Below, piece after piece: positions 43,553-52,373 of a stretch of 64,000 nt of DNA. This DNA comes from Enterobacter sp. 10-1 (GTDB lineage Bacteria > Pseudomonadota > Gammaproteobacteria > Enterobacterales > Enterobacteriaceae). Both the position numbers and the translations under genes were made by a program. Where the stretch lies: assembly GCA_002270295.1 (NCBI GenBank), contig NISF01000001.1:806001-870000 (forward strand). Direction: 5' to 3'. Position 1 is the stretch's first letter. Each line of letters opens with the position of its first letter. The notes beneath the pieces are model-generated. The model saw only the letters and a program-made list of their open reading frames with translations, had not been told where the DNA came from and did no database searches.

Positions 43553-44071
43553 TCAGAACGCAGAAGTGTCCTGGAACAGGCCCACTTTCAGATCGGCCGC
43601 GGTGTAGATCAGACGATCGTCAACCAGCACTTCACCATCCGCCAGGCCCATAATCAGACGACGGTTAACAACGCGTTTAAAGTGAATACGATAGGTCACT
43701 TTCTTCGCAGTCGGCAGCACCTGGCCGGTGAATTTAACTTCACCCACGCCCAGCGCGCGGCCTTTGCCTTCGCCACCGAGCCAGCCCAGATAGAAGCCAA
43801 CGAGCTGCCACATTGCGTCCAGGCCCAGGCAGCCCGGCATGACCGGATCGCCGATAAAGTGGCAACCGAAGAACCACAGGTCCGGGTTGATATCGAGTTC
43901 TGCTTCGACATAACCTTTATCGTAGTTACCACCGGTTTCGGTCATTTTGATGACGCGGTCCATCATCAGCATACTTGGCGCGGGCAGCTGCGGGCCTTTT
44001 GCGCCAAACAGTTCACCACGGCCAGAGGCAAGAAGGTCTTCTTTCGTATAGGATTCGCGTTTATCTACCAT
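43553..44071 (-). CDS. fabA: 3-hydroxydecanoyl-ACP dehydratase/isomerase FabA
   Basis: Introduces the double bond of unsaturated fatty acids by dehydrating 3-hydroxydecanoyl-ACP and isomerising trans-2 to cis-3-decenoyl-ACP. The start at 44071 ([17 protein letters not shown]) gives 172 residues, as in E. coli. The hot-dog active site is in [17 protein letters not shown], with His71 and Asp85 counting Met1. The promoter carries FabR and FadR boxes (44111-44146). Confidence 0.98.
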   Translation of the reverse strand: MVDKRESYTKEDLLASGRGELFGAKGPQLPAPSMLMMDRVIKMTETGGNYDKGYVEAELDINPDLWFFGCHFIGDPVMPGCLGLDAMWQLVGFYLGWLGGEGKGRALGVGEVKFTGQVLPTAKKVTYRIHFKRVVNRRLIMGLADGEVLVDDRLIYTAADLKVGLFQDTSAF

Positions 44072-44110
44072 GTTTTCAGTAAGCCTTATTTTGAGTTCGG
44101 GACGCAGGAT

Positions 44111-44128
44111 AGCTAACACGTGTAAGCT
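44111..44128. promoter_or_regulatory. FabR box of fabA
   Basis: AGCTAACACGTGTAAGCT is a near-perfect palindrome around CACGTG. It matches the E. coli fabA FabR operator (AGCGTACACGTGTTAGCT) closely. FabR represses fabA according to the ratio of unsaturated to saturated acyl thioesters. Confidence 0.8.
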
Positions 44129-44129
44129 G

Positions 44130-44146
44130 AACAAGTCCGATCAGTT
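44130..44146. promoter_or_regulatory. FadR box of fabA
   Basis: Read on the minus strand, AACTGATCGGACTTGTT fits the FadR operator pattern (core TGGTCNGACCA) with some mismatches in the core. In E. coli FadR activates fabA from this place. It abuts the FabR box and runs into the lonH stop codon. Confidence 0.7.
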
Positions 44147-45898
44147 AGAACCTGAACCACCTAACCAGCGTAGCGGCCACGGAAAACGATGACGACTCTC
44201 TTGCTGCGTCGCCTGCGCAATCCGCTCCTGAATGGTTTGCCGTAAAGTTTGCCCCTCGCCATCCCACAACAGCTGGGTCAGCATGGGCAGCGCTTCCGTA
44301 ACGTCTTCCACCGCCCAGATGGAAAACTTCTCTTCAGCGACAGCCTGCTGTAGTTCTGGCGCCAGGCTCAGATGGCGAACATTCGCCGCAGGAATGATGA
44401 CTCCCTGTTTGCCGGTCAGCTCGCGCTGCTGGCAAATGGTGAAGAAGCCTTCAATTTTTTCGTTAAGCCCGCCCACCGGCTGTACGCGACCGAACTGATC
44501 GACTGAACCGGTGACGGCGATACTCTGATTAATGGGCACGCCGGCCAGCGCGCTGATTAAGGCGCACAGTTCGGCCATAGAGGCGCTATCCCCGTCCACT
44601 TCGCTGTAGGATTGCTCAAAGGTCAGCGATGCGGAGAAGGGGAGCTGCTGCTCGAGTTCGAGTTCGGACATCAGGAACGCCTGCATAATCATCATGCCTT
44701 TGGCATGAATATTGCCGCCCAGCTCGGCCTTGCGTTCAACGTCGATGAACTCACCGTCGCCGATATGTACGACGCAGCTGATGCGCGATGGCTCGCCAAA
44801 GGCCCGCGGATGACCGGGGAATTCGATGACCGACAGCGCGTTGATTTGCCCGATGCATTCACCTTCGGTCTCAATCAAAATTTGTTCTTGCAGGATTTCA
44901 TCCTGGATCCGCTCGGCAAGATAGCCTTCGCGCCATTCGCGACGTGCCAGCATGGTCTGCATCTCTTCCGCGGAGATAAGCTCATCTTCGCAGAAGGCGG
45001 CGGCTTCGCGCAGCTGGCGGGCAATCCACAGCGGACACAGCGGCAGCGTTTCCTGATCGCCGGTGTAGCGTGCGCCTTCCTGAATCAGCTGCGGCCAGGC
45101 ATCGGCGGCCAGCCCGGGCAGCTCAAGCTGCTGCGCGTTTTGCCACACCCACTGACACCACTGTTTCAGGGTGTCGCCATCCGCGATTTGCAGATTATCT
45201 TCATACTCGCTGTAAATCGCCTGGGCCGAGAGCTCGGGTTCCATATCCTGAAAATCAGCCAATGAATCTCGTTCACCAACCAGAATTATCTTCAGATTGA
45301 GCGGCATCGATGGAATGCTGACCGGCAGCGGGCGAGACTCATCGATGGACAGCCAGTCAAAGCGCTGGCGGGTAACGATGTTCTTCAGGCGCATCCACAG
45401 CAGCGGTTGGGCTAATAGCGCGCGCAGGGCGATAATAAGCACGCCGCCGTTGCTACGATGTACCAGGCCCGGCTGCAGGGATATTTCGCCGTTAAACTGG
45501 CGCACGCAGCCAAAAAGCTGCTCTGCTTCAATCCAGTCGGCTGATTCAACCGGCGCGGTGCTGGCAAAATTATCATCGGCGCTTTTTGCCGGTGAAAGGG
45601 TGACGTTTCCACCGTTAATCTGGTAACGCACGCCGTAAAGAGGCGCGGCCGGCTGGTATAAGCTGCGGGTTTCTGCGGCTAACCACTGCAGGTATTCCGG
45701 TTCTTCCGGAGCCTTAACCAGCATGAACGGAGAAATGGTCGGAGTCACCAGAAGCTGCTCCAACGCATAGAATAAACGGGGCTGCAGTTCGCCTGACAGG
45801 GAAGCCTCTGGCTGGGCTAAATCAGCTTGTGTAAACAGCGCCTGATAACTTTCCGTATCAGGAGCAAGGTCGTTTCGGGTAAGTTTCGTAATGGTCAA
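44141..45898 (-). CDS. lonH: Lon-like protease LonH (YcbZ)
   Basis: Lon-family protein without the usual AAA+ module; in E. coli named YcbZ/LonH, with genetic links to ribosome biogenesis. The protein is 585 residues (E. coli 586). The C-terminal Lon protease domain has the catalytic Ser in VDGDSASMAEL (about residue 436) and Lys in GGLNEKIEGF (about 478), so the Ser-Lys dyad is intact. The N-terminal part resembles a degenerate ATPase. It is upstream of fabA by about 70 bp, and divergent from matP. Confidence 0.93.
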   Translation of the reverse strand: MTITKLTRNDLAPDTESYQALFTQADLAQPEASLSGELQPRLFYALEQLLVTPTISPFMLVKAPEEPEYLQWLAAETRSLYQPAAPLYGVRYQINGGNVTLSPAKSADDNFASTAPVESADWIEAEQLFGCVRQFNGEISLQPGLVHRSNGGVLIIALRALLAQPLLWMRLKNIVTRQRFDWLSIDESRPLPVSIPSMPLNLKIILVGERDSLADFQDMEPELSAQAIYSEYEDNLQIADGDTLKQWCQWVWQNAQQLELPGLAADAWPQLIQEGARYTGDQETLPLCPLWIARQLREAAAFCEDELISAEEMQTMLARREWREGYLAERIQDEILQEQILIETEGECIGQINALSVIEFPGHPRAFGEPSRISCVVHIGDGEFIDVERKAELGGNIHAKGMMIMQAFLMSELELEQQLPFSASLTFEQSYSEVDGDSASMAELCALISALAGVPINQSIAVTGSVDQFGRVQPVGGLNEKIEGFFTICQQRELTGKQGVIIPAANVRHLSLAPELQQAVAEEKFSIWAVEDVTEALPMLTQLLWDGEGQTLRQTIQERIAQATQQESRHRFPWPLRWLGGSGSN

Positions 45899-46083
45899 AG
45901 TCGCTGTTTTTTAGTGAGATGTAAAACGCGCGATTATACCTTATGCCGCGTCTGAGCACACGGAGGATCGTGTTTGCGTTAACGATAACGACGTAACGCA
46001 TATCACGAATGATGATTTATTCTCAGCACATCGAGAAAAAACTGATATCCTGAAGTGAGTTACACGGTCACATTGAGATCGCA

Positions 46084-46536
46084 ATGAAATATCAACAACT
46101 GGAAAATCTTGAAAGCGGCTGGAAATGGAAATATCTGGTTAAAAAGCACCGGGAAGGTGAGCTGATTACCCGCTATATTGAAGCCAGCGCAGCGCAAGCC
46201 GCGGTCGATGTCTTACTGACGCTCGAAAATGAACCTGTTCTGGTGAACGCCTGGATTGAGCAGCATATTAATCCGGAGCTAATGAACCGGATGAAGCAGA
46301 CTATCCGCGCGCGGCGAAAGCGTCATTTTAACGCTGAGCATCAGCATACGCGCAAAAAGTCTATCGATCTGGAGTTTGTGGTCTGGCAGCGTCTCGCTGG
46401 CCTGGCGCAGCGACGGGGAAAAACGCTGTCGGAAACTATCGTACAGCTGATTGAGGACGCGGAGCATAAAGAGAAGTATGCCAGCAAGATGTCCAGCCTG
46501 AAGCGCGATCTGCAGGTATTGCTTGGTAAGGAGTAG
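46084..46536 (+). CDS. matP: Macrodomain Ter protein MatP
   Basis: Organises the Ter macrodomain by binding matS sites and interacts with ZapB at the division septum; it also keeps MukBEF off Ter in E. coli. The 150 residues equal E. coli MatP (YcbG). It starts [18 protein letters not shown] and has the ribbon-helix-helix region [18 protein letters not shown] near residues 97-114, followed by a coiled coil. It is a single gene ending in a shared terminator with ompA. Confidence 0.97.
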   Translation: MKYQQLENLESGWKWKYLVKKHREGELITRYIEASAAQAAVDVLLTLENEPVLVNAWIEQHINPELMNRMKQTIRARRKRHFNAEHQHTRKKSIDLEFVVWQRLAGLAQRRGKTLSETIVQLIEDAEHKEKYASKMSSLKRDLQVLLGKE

Positions 46537-46593
46537 CCCGGAAGGCTGATAGGGTGCGCGCGGGCGCTTTTCGCGCTGAGGCTAAATTTGAGA

Positions 46594-46625
46594 CAAAAAA
46601 AACCCCGCATCAGCGGGGTTTTTTA
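46594..46625. terminator. Bidirectional terminator between matP and ompA
   Basis: AACCCCGC / GCGGGGTT with loop ATCA, flanked by eight A on the left and six T on the right, lies between the convergent matP and ompA stops. Confidence 0.95.
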
Positions 46626-46638
46626 TCGGTAGTAAAAC

Positions 46639-47709
46639 TTAAGCCTGCGGCTGAGCTACTACTTCTTTGTAACCTTTAACTTCGATCTCTACGCGACGAT
46701 CCGGAGCCAGGCAATCGATCAGTGCAGCGCGAGCTTTCACGTTGTCACAGGTGTTGCCAGTAACTGGGTTGGATTCGCCCATACCGCGAGCGGAGATTTT
46801 ACCAGCCGGGATACCTTTAGAAACCAGGTAATCAACAACGGACTGAGCACGTTTCTCAGACAGCTGCTGGTTGTAAGCGTCAGAACCGATGCGGTCAGTG
46901 TAGCCCAGAACAACTGCGGAACCGTCTTTCGGATCCATGTTGCTCAGCTGGGTGTACAGCTGATCCAGAGCCTGCTGGCCTTCCGGTTTCAGGGTAGATT
47001 TGTTGAAGTTGAACAGTACGTCAGACTTCAGAGTGAAGTGCTTGGTAGTCACTTCCGGAGCCGGAGCCGGAGCAGGAGCTACAACCGGAGCTGCTTCTTC
47101 CTGACCGAAACGGTAGGAAACACCTACGCTCAGCATGCCGTTATCAGGACGTGTGCCAACGGTACCTGCATCACCGATGTTGTTAACCCACTGGTATTCC
47201 AGACGAGTAGCGATGTCGCGAGTCATTGCCCACTCGATACCACCAGCAAATACCGGGGATACGCCAGTGTCGTGTTCGCTGCGGGAAGTACCGGTGGAAC
47301 CGTAGTTACCCTTCGAATCTGCACGCCAGACCATACCACCCAGACGGGTGTAGATGTCCAGATCGTCAGTGATCGGGTAACCCAGTTTAGCAGTCAGCTG
47401 AACGCCCTGAGCTTTGAAAGCGCCGTTATCAACGCTGCCTTTATAGGCCATACGTCCCAGCCAGTCGTAACCCATTTCGAAACCGAGGTACGGGTTAACC
47501 TGATAGCCACCGAACGCACCAGCACCCAGCTGATCGTTACGGGTCGGGCCATTGTTGTTCTGGAAACCGTTACCGTAGAAACCGGTATCGTGATACTGGG
47601 ACCAGCCCAGTTTACCACCTGCATACCAGGTGTTATCTTTCGGTGCGGCCTGCGCTACGGTAGCGAAGCCAGCCAGTGCCACTGCAATCGCGATAGCTGT
47701 CTTTTTCAT
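46639..47709 (-). CDS. ompA: Outer-membrane protein A OmpA
   Basis: Abundant outer-membrane protein that anchors the envelope to peptidoglycan. The ATG at 47709 gives 356 residues with signal peptide [21 protein letters not shown]. An eight-stranded barrel (mature residues 1 to about 175) is followed by the hinge [11 protein letters not shown] and a peptidoglycan-binding OmpA-like domain ([17 protein letters not shown]; catalogue motif [13 protein letters not shown] [13 protein letters not shown]). Barrel loops such as [20 protein letters not shown] are Klebsiella-like. The next upstream in-frame ATG lies in the leader and is not used in E. coli. Confidence 0.98.
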   Translation of the reverse strand: MKKTAIAIAVALAGFATVAQAAPKDNTWYAGGKLGWSQYHDTGFYGNGFQNNNGPTRNDQLGAGAFGGYQVNPYLGFEMGYDWLGRMAYKGSVDNGAFKAQGVQLTAKLGYPITDDLDIYTRLGGMVWRADSKGNYGSTGTSRSEHDTGVSPVFAGGIEWAMTRDIATRLEYQWVNNIGDAGTVGTRPDNGMLSVGVSYRFGQEEAAPVVAPAPAPAPEVTTKHFTLKSDVLFNFNKSTLKPEGQQALDQLYTQLSNMDPKDGSAVVLGYTDRIGSDAYNQQLSEKRAQSVVDYLVSKGIPAGKISARGMGESNPVTGNTCDNVKARAALIDCLAPDRRVEIEVKGYKEVVAQPQA

Positions 47710-47875
47710 TTTCTGCGCCTCATTATCATCCAAAATTCGCCATGAAGTTACAAAAGACCTCACGGTTAGATCCTTCACCCGGGGCGTGACTTGTTGTTAA
47801 CTATGCTGATACATGCAGCGTAAGCCGATCACCCCTGGCGATGTAAAGTCTACAACTTAGTTCGAAACTTACAAG
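47710..47875 (-). promoter_or_regulatory. ompA promoter and long 5' leader
   Basis: The minus strand keeps the E. coli pattern as remembered: GTTGTAGACTTTACATCGCC near the promoter, then a leader of about 130 nt ending CATGGCGAATTTTGGATGAT and AATGAGGCGCAAAAA before the ATG. In E. coli the leader forms a 5' hairpin that gives the mRNA long life, and MicA pairs near the start. Confidence 0.65.
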
Positions 47876-47891
47876 TGTGAACTCCGTCAGG
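47876..47891. promoter_or_regulatory. CRP-like site upstream of ompA
   Basis: TGTGAACTCCGTCAGG fits TGTGA-N6-TCACA at one full and one partial half-site (8 of 10). The same sequence stands before ompA in E. coli. The remainder of the gap to sulA (47892-48061) is AT-rich with no gene seen. Confidence 0.6.
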
Positions 47892-48061
47892 CATATGAAA
47901 AAAAAGGGTTGTATACACAATATTTAACAAATATGGTTAGTTTTCGTTCGCCGATAAAACCTGCGAGACCGCATCAGACAGGCATCCGCACAAAAACAAC
48001 CCTTATTAAAGCACGTCCTTGTACTGCGCAAAAAAAATTCCAGGATTAATCCTAATTTGGC

Positions 48062-48571
48062 TTAATGATACAAATTAGAGTGAATTTTTAGCCCGCTCAG
48101 TTGTCTCCCATGCTGGCTTGTATTTCCCACTGGCCTCATGATAAACCCCATCGCATGACCTTCTTCCGCGGCATTAACCAGCCGTTCATGTTCTTCGGCC
48201 GTCAGTTCATCCGCCAGCCAGCCGATTACTACGCTATAGTTACCCGTGCGCAGGGCGCGTATCATTGATTCTACCGTATTGAACGGGGAGAGCTGGTTTA
48301 TCTGCATGACTTTCGATAGCGGCAGGCCGGAGGATTGCACCCACTCGCGGCTCAGCTTCTGTTTTGGCGTTAGCCAGAGCTGCCAGCGGGATTGCTGACC
48401 TAGCTGCTGTAATAAAGGAAGCAGCAGTAGCTGTGTCATCATCGGCTGATCTTCACGGTAGACAATCTCACTAATCAGCCCGCTGGCTGGTTGTTCGACG
48501 GCGTCATGGGAGTGGCGACGTACTGAAGCAGAAGTCAGTGATGAACGATTTGCGTAAGCTGAAGTAAGCAT
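48062..48571 (-). CDS. sulA: SOS cell division inhibitor SulA
   Basis: Binds FtsZ and blocks septation during the SOS response; Lon degrades it. The 169 residues equal E. coli SulA. The N-terminal 35 residues vary, while [20 protein letters not shown] and [14 protein letters not shown] are conserved. The C-terminal [11 protein letters not shown], the Lon-recognition tail with final His, is intact. A perfect LexA box lies 20 bp upstream of the start. Confidence 0.97.
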   Translation of the reverse strand: MLTSAYANRSSLTSASVRRHSHDAVEQPASGLISEIVYREDQPMMTQLLLLPLLQQLGQQSRWQLWLTPKQKLSREWVQSSGLPLSKVMQINQLSPFNTVESMIRALRTGNYSVVIGWLADELTAEEHERLVNAAEEGHAMGFIMRPVGNTSQHGRQLSGLKIHSNLYH

Positions 48572-49038
48572 TGTCTATTTCCGCCTGTAGTTACTGTATG
48601 CATATACAGTATATCCGGGCGGCGAAAAGATCAACCTCATTTATCGTGCTGTCGCTCGAAATTTGTTCGACATTGTCGGCCGCGTTGGCGAAGACCTGCT
48701 CTCGCCGCGGTAACCCCGCGGCATAAATTTTTGGCGACAGAAACCTCAAACCGCGCAAGCGTACCTGCGTATCTCTTTACGCACCCCCGGCGCAGCGCTG
48801 CTCTTCCCAGGCACAAACTATTTGTGCAACTATTAATTGATGCTCCGGTTATATTTTATTTTTAATACATCCGCTTTCGCCGAAGAGTAATTTCTTGAAA
48901 GCACCTCGCAAAATGGTGAGTTGCCTGAGTGGAACGTTAAAATCATCTTGCCGCAATAAAGGAACTCACTTATTTTCTGAACTAACGGATCCGTTAACTA
49001 AATTACTCCGTATTCGCATGATTAACCAAGGAATAATC
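48572..49038. other. Divergent sulA-sxy intergenic region
   Basis: The 467 bp hold the LexA box near sulA and, at 48766-48783, the perfect palindrome TGCGTA-N6-TACGCA. The part before sxy is AT-rich and includes in-frame ATG codons 48 and 7 codons upstream of the chosen sxy start, so a long leader or longer protein is possible. No other gene is seen. Confidence 0.55.
48592..48611. promoter_or_regulatory. LexA box of sulA
   Basis: TACTGTATGCATATACAGTA contains CTGT-N8-ACAG with fully symmetric flanks, an almost ideal SOS operator, 21 bp before the sulA ATG. It predicts tight repression and strong late induction on DNA damage. Confidence 0.95.
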
Positions 49039-49638
49039 ATGAAAAAAATCTCATCCCTGCGGTTTCATAAATTTCAGAAGTGCTTATCGCCATTAGGAAA
49101 AATAATCTGCCGTCCTTTGTTTGGTGGCTATAGCCTGGCAATAGACGACACCGTATTTGCGATGGTTGCAGAGGGGGAAATCTATCTTAAGATTTGTGAG
49201 CAGGGCGCCGCGTATTGTGTCGCCCACGCAAATCCACTTTTAAAAATGCGTAAAAACGGGCGCCCAATTTTTCTAAAATACTATCAGATAAATGAAACGC
49301 TTTGGTGTGACAGTAAAATGCTTTTCAAACTATCGTCGCTTTCATTACAGACCGCTCAAAGAGAAAAGAACCAGCAGCGTTATTCTGGCAGGTTGAAAGA
49401 TCTGCCAAATATTAGTTTCCACATGGAGCTACTATTAATTAACTCCGGCGTAATAGATCAGCAGGCGCTGCGCCTTATTGGCGCGCAGCGTGCGTGGCTT
49501 AAGCTGCGAGAGTCGAATAAAGCGCTGACGCTGAATATTCTCTATTCGCTGGAAGGGGCCATTACCGGGGTTCATGCCGCCGCGCTCCCGACGGCACGGC
49601 GCCAGGAGTTGCAGGAATGGGCTCTCAACCAGCGGTAA
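49039..49638 (+). CDS. sxy: CRP-S promoter regulator Sxy (TfoX)
   Basis: Coactivator that lets CRP act at CRP-S sites of competence-type genes. The ATG at 49039 is preceded by CAAGGA and gives 199 residues (E. coli 209). The TfoX N-terminal domain (LFGGYSLAIDDTVFAMVAEGE) and C-terminal TfoX domain (RLKDLPNISFHMELLL, ALRLIGAQRAWLKLRE) are visible. The first half is unusually AT-rich for this window, as with sxy in other enterics. It converges on yccS across 13 bp. comEC at the left end would be a possible target of the same programme. Confidence 0.92.
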   Translation: MKKISSLRFHKFQKCLSPLGKIICRPLFGGYSLAIDDTVFAMVAEGEIYLKICEQGAAYCVAHANPLLKMRKNGRPIFLKYYQINETLWCDSKMLFKLSSLSLQTAQREKNQQRYSGRLKDLPNISFHMELLLINSGVIDQQALRLIGAQRAWLKLRESNKALTLNILYSLEGAITGVHAAALPTARRQELQEWALNQR

Positions 49639-49651
49639 GATAGGCCGCGAT

Positions 49652-51787
49652 TTACTCGGGCCGAACGGCCACCTGCTGTTGGAGGCGGCAGATTTCCGGT
49701 AATAGCGCTAACAGCAGACCGATTTGCTGGAGCACCAGCGGCTCTTTGCTATCGGCACGAGGTTCGAGGTGTTGGATCCGGGTCTGCAGGCGGGTGAGCG
49801 CCTGCTGTACCCGCTGTTCGTCGGCCGGGGAATGATGTAGCGCATCATCCACATAGCAGACGGCGTCATCCAGCAGCGCCAGAGTCTCGGGCGTGGTCAG
49901 CTTTTCACGGTGCGCGCCCAGCGCTGAAATATAGCTGGTGAAGGTATGATTCAGGCAAAGCAAGCGGAAGGCCGTTTCGCGGATGTCGGCATTTGCCCGC
50001 GGCTCCGTTGATAAATTTGATACCACTGAGGCCAGCTCGCCGTCCCGACTATGGGCATCCCGGCGCGCAACCCGATATGCCAGACGGTTATCGCGCCCCT
50101 GATGATACTGTTCAAGAATCGCGTCCAGGTATCGGCAGTTGGCGTTTATGGCCTGATCCAGAACCCGCGGCAGGTTACGGAATTTCCAGTCCGGCCAAAT
50201 AAAGCTGACCGCAGCCCAGGCAATCGCACAGCCGATGAGGGTATCGAAGATGCGCGGCAGGGCGACCTCGAAGCCTTCTCCCAGCAGGTTAAAGCACAGC
50301 AGAACCAGCAGGGTAATGAACATTGTGGCGTGGGCATATTGTACATTGCGAAAGGCAAAGAACAGGACGCCGGTAAGGACGATCAGCAGCAGCTGGCCTT
50401 CCACCGAGGGAACCAGCAGCAGTATCGGTAGACCGATAGCCACACCCACCAGGGTGCCAATAATCCTCAGGGCCAGGCGGTGACGGGTCGCGTTATAGTT
50501 TGGCTGACAAACAAACAGGCTGGTCAGCAGTATCCAGTAGCCGTGATTTAGCCCGGTTAGCTGGATAAACGCGTAGCCTGCGCATAGTACCAACGACATC
50601 CTCACCGCGTGGCGAAAGAGGGCCGATTCCGGTGACAGGTTGCGGCGTAACCGCAGCCAGATATCGCTAAAGCCGCTAAGCTGGTCCTCCGCGAGCAAAT
50701 TCTCCGTAGTACCGTGCGCTGGCGCGGCAACCTGAGCGGACTCAATAGTTGCCAGCTGGGCGTCAATCGCTCTCAGGTTATTCAGCAGGAAGCCCAACGC
50801 TTTGACCTGCTCAAGGGGTTCTCCGCTGGCACGCACGCGGTCGAGGGCGGCATCAAGATGCATAAACGCGCGCTCGAAATGCGCATCGTGCTGGTACGGT
50901 TCGCGCAGCAAAATAGCGCGGGACAATTTCTGACAGGCCTGGGCCTGCATCGACAGCATACGCTGAAAGCGAAACATGATGTCACTGTAGCGAAAACGAT
51001 CGCGTAGCGTTTGATACTGGATATGCGATGAGCTGGCGCGCTCGTGGATATCCTGGGCAACGAAGTAATACTGCAGCGTCCGTCGGGTGCCTCGCTGCCC
51101 GCGGTCGCCGCGCAGACGGGTGAGCAGCGACGTTTTAGTCTGGTTGAGCGTCGTCACCAGCAGGCCATTCGCGATGGCCAAATCGTAGAGTGGAGCCTGG
51201 CTTTCATCTTCAATATCCGGGTCAAACATGCGGGATTTGAGATCCAGATAGCGCGCCAGCAGCTCATAGCTGCGCGCAAGATTGTCCTGAAGCGGGCGAA
51301 TCGGGAAGATGATATGTCCGGCCAGCGTCAGCAGGTTGTACCAGACGGCACCGGTCAGCAGAAATAGCGGCTGTAGATACCAGCGATCGTAGAGCGTGAC
51401 CCCCAGCATGGTGTAGATAGCGATCAGCAGAGCGCCGAAGGCGATCGTGGCGTAACGCTGTCCCAGGCCCCCGAGTAAAATAAATCCGGTGGTAGAGAGG
51501 GTTAAACCGATCGCAAATAGCCACGGCCAGGGGAAAAGGAGCTCCACCGAAGCCGATGCGATAAAAAAGCACACCAGGGTGATGGCCAGGTTGCGTAACC
51601 GCCCGGTCAGGCGGTCGTCGAGATCGGTTAACGCGGCGGCAACTACCCCCAACGTTAATGGAATAGTTAGTTTTACTTCGCCAAGCCACCATGGAACGGC
51701 GGTTGTGCCGCAAAGTGCGACAAAAATCCTGGCGTTATAGAGCCAGGCGCTGTTCCATGTATAACGGCGTAGCAGGGGGCTAAGCAT
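49652..51787 (-). CDS. yccS: FUSC-family inner-membrane protein YccS
   Basis: Inner-membrane protein of the YccS/YhfK (FUSC, aromatic acid exporter-like) family; substrate unknown. The start at 51787 (MLSPLLRRYTWNSAWLYNA) gives 711 residues, near the E. coli length. Two blocks of membrane helices (about residues 20-170 and 395-525) are separated and followed by soluble helical domains. It lies 17 nt after yccF and is probably cotranscribed. Confidence 0.93.
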   Translation of the reverse strand: MLSPLLRRYTWNSAWLYNARIFVALCGTTAVPWWLGEVKLTIPLTLGVVAAALTDLDDRLTGRLRNLAITLVCFFIASASVELLFPWPWLFAIGLTLSTTGFILLGGLGQRYATIAFGALLIAIYTMLGVTLYDRWYLQPLFLLTGAVWYNLLTLAGHIIFPIRPLQDNLARSYELLARYLDLKSRMFDPDIEDESQAPLYDLAIANGLLVTTLNQTKTSLLTRLRGDRGQRGTRRTLQYYFVAQDIHERASSSHIQYQTLRDRFRYSDIMFRFQRMLSMQAQACQKLSRAILLREPYQHDAHFERAFMHLDAALDRVRASGEPLEQVKALGFLLNNLRAIDAQLATIESAQVAAPAHGTTENLLAEDQLSGFSDIWLRLRRNLSPESALFRHAVRMSLVLCAGYAFIQLTGLNHGYWILLTSLFVCQPNYNATRHRLALRIIGTLVGVAIGLPILLLVPSVEGQLLLIVLTGVLFFAFRNVQYAHATMFITLLVLLCFNLLGEGFEVALPRIFDTLIGCAIAWAAVSFIWPDWKFRNLPRVLDQAINANCRYLDAILEQYHQGRDNRLAYRVARRDAHSRDGELASVVSNLSTEPRANADIRETAFRLLCLNHTFTSYISALGAHREKLTTPETLALLDDAVCYVDDALHHSPADEQRVQQALTRLQTRIQHLEPRADSKEPLVLQQIGLLLALLPEICRLQQQVAVRPE

Positions 51788-51804
51788 GTCAGTATTCCGT
51801 CCGA

Positions 51805-52251
51805 TTACTGGAAGCGACGGCGCGCATTGGCTTCGCGAGCGGCACGCGCGGTTTCGACGGAAACAACCCGACGTCCCACAGGCCACAGCGCAATGGCGGC
51901 GATTTTAAAGTTGGCGATACCAACCGGGATACCAATAATGGTCAGACACTGGGCGATGCCGCTAAAGATATGCATCAGGCACAGCCACCAGCCGAAGAAA
52001 ATAAACCATAAAATATTCAGCACGGTACCGCCTGCATTCAGCAGGCTGTTTTTGCCCTGAGGCTCGAGTTCATCGACGTGAATGGCTTCATTCCCATAGG
52101 GGAGGAGGGAGAGTCGGGTAATTTCCCAGCATGAGCGGGTCAGCGGCAGCGTGAAGATCAGAATAATGCTGACCAGCGTCGCCAGCAGCCAGCCCAGCGT
52201 GGTGGCGAAACCACCGAGGATAAAGTTCAAAATATTCAGAATGGTACGCAT
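51805..52251 (-). CDS. yccF: YccF-domain inner-membrane protein
   Basis: Small inner-membrane protein of unknown function with two YccF (DUF307) repeats, LLATLVSIILIFTLPLTRSC and FFGWWLCLMHIFSGIAQCLT among them. The start at 52251 (MRTILNILNFILGGFATTLG) gives 148 residues, equal to E. coli. It precedes yccS and is divergent from helD. Confidence 0.93.
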   Translation of the reverse strand: MRTILNILNFILGGFATTLGWLLATLVSIILIFTLPLTRSCWEITRLSLLPYGNEAIHVDELEPQGKNSLLNAGGTVLNILWFIFFGWWLCLMHIFSGIAQCLTIIGIPVGIANFKIAAIALWPVGRRVVSVETARAAREANARRRFQ

Positions 52252-52373
52252 AACCCCTCCGTTCACTCCTGTGGATAATAAGACCCGGCCATTGTAACGT
52301 TTTTTACGCTGGAGCACCCGGTCGCTGGCGGTTAAACTTAAAAACATCCAACCTGATTGAAATTCGGCATGAT

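Noticed and set aside
46639..47778. OmpA with 23 extra N-terminal residues
   Set aside because: The extension is the translated mRNA leader; the signal peptide starting [10 protein letters not shown] is the known one.
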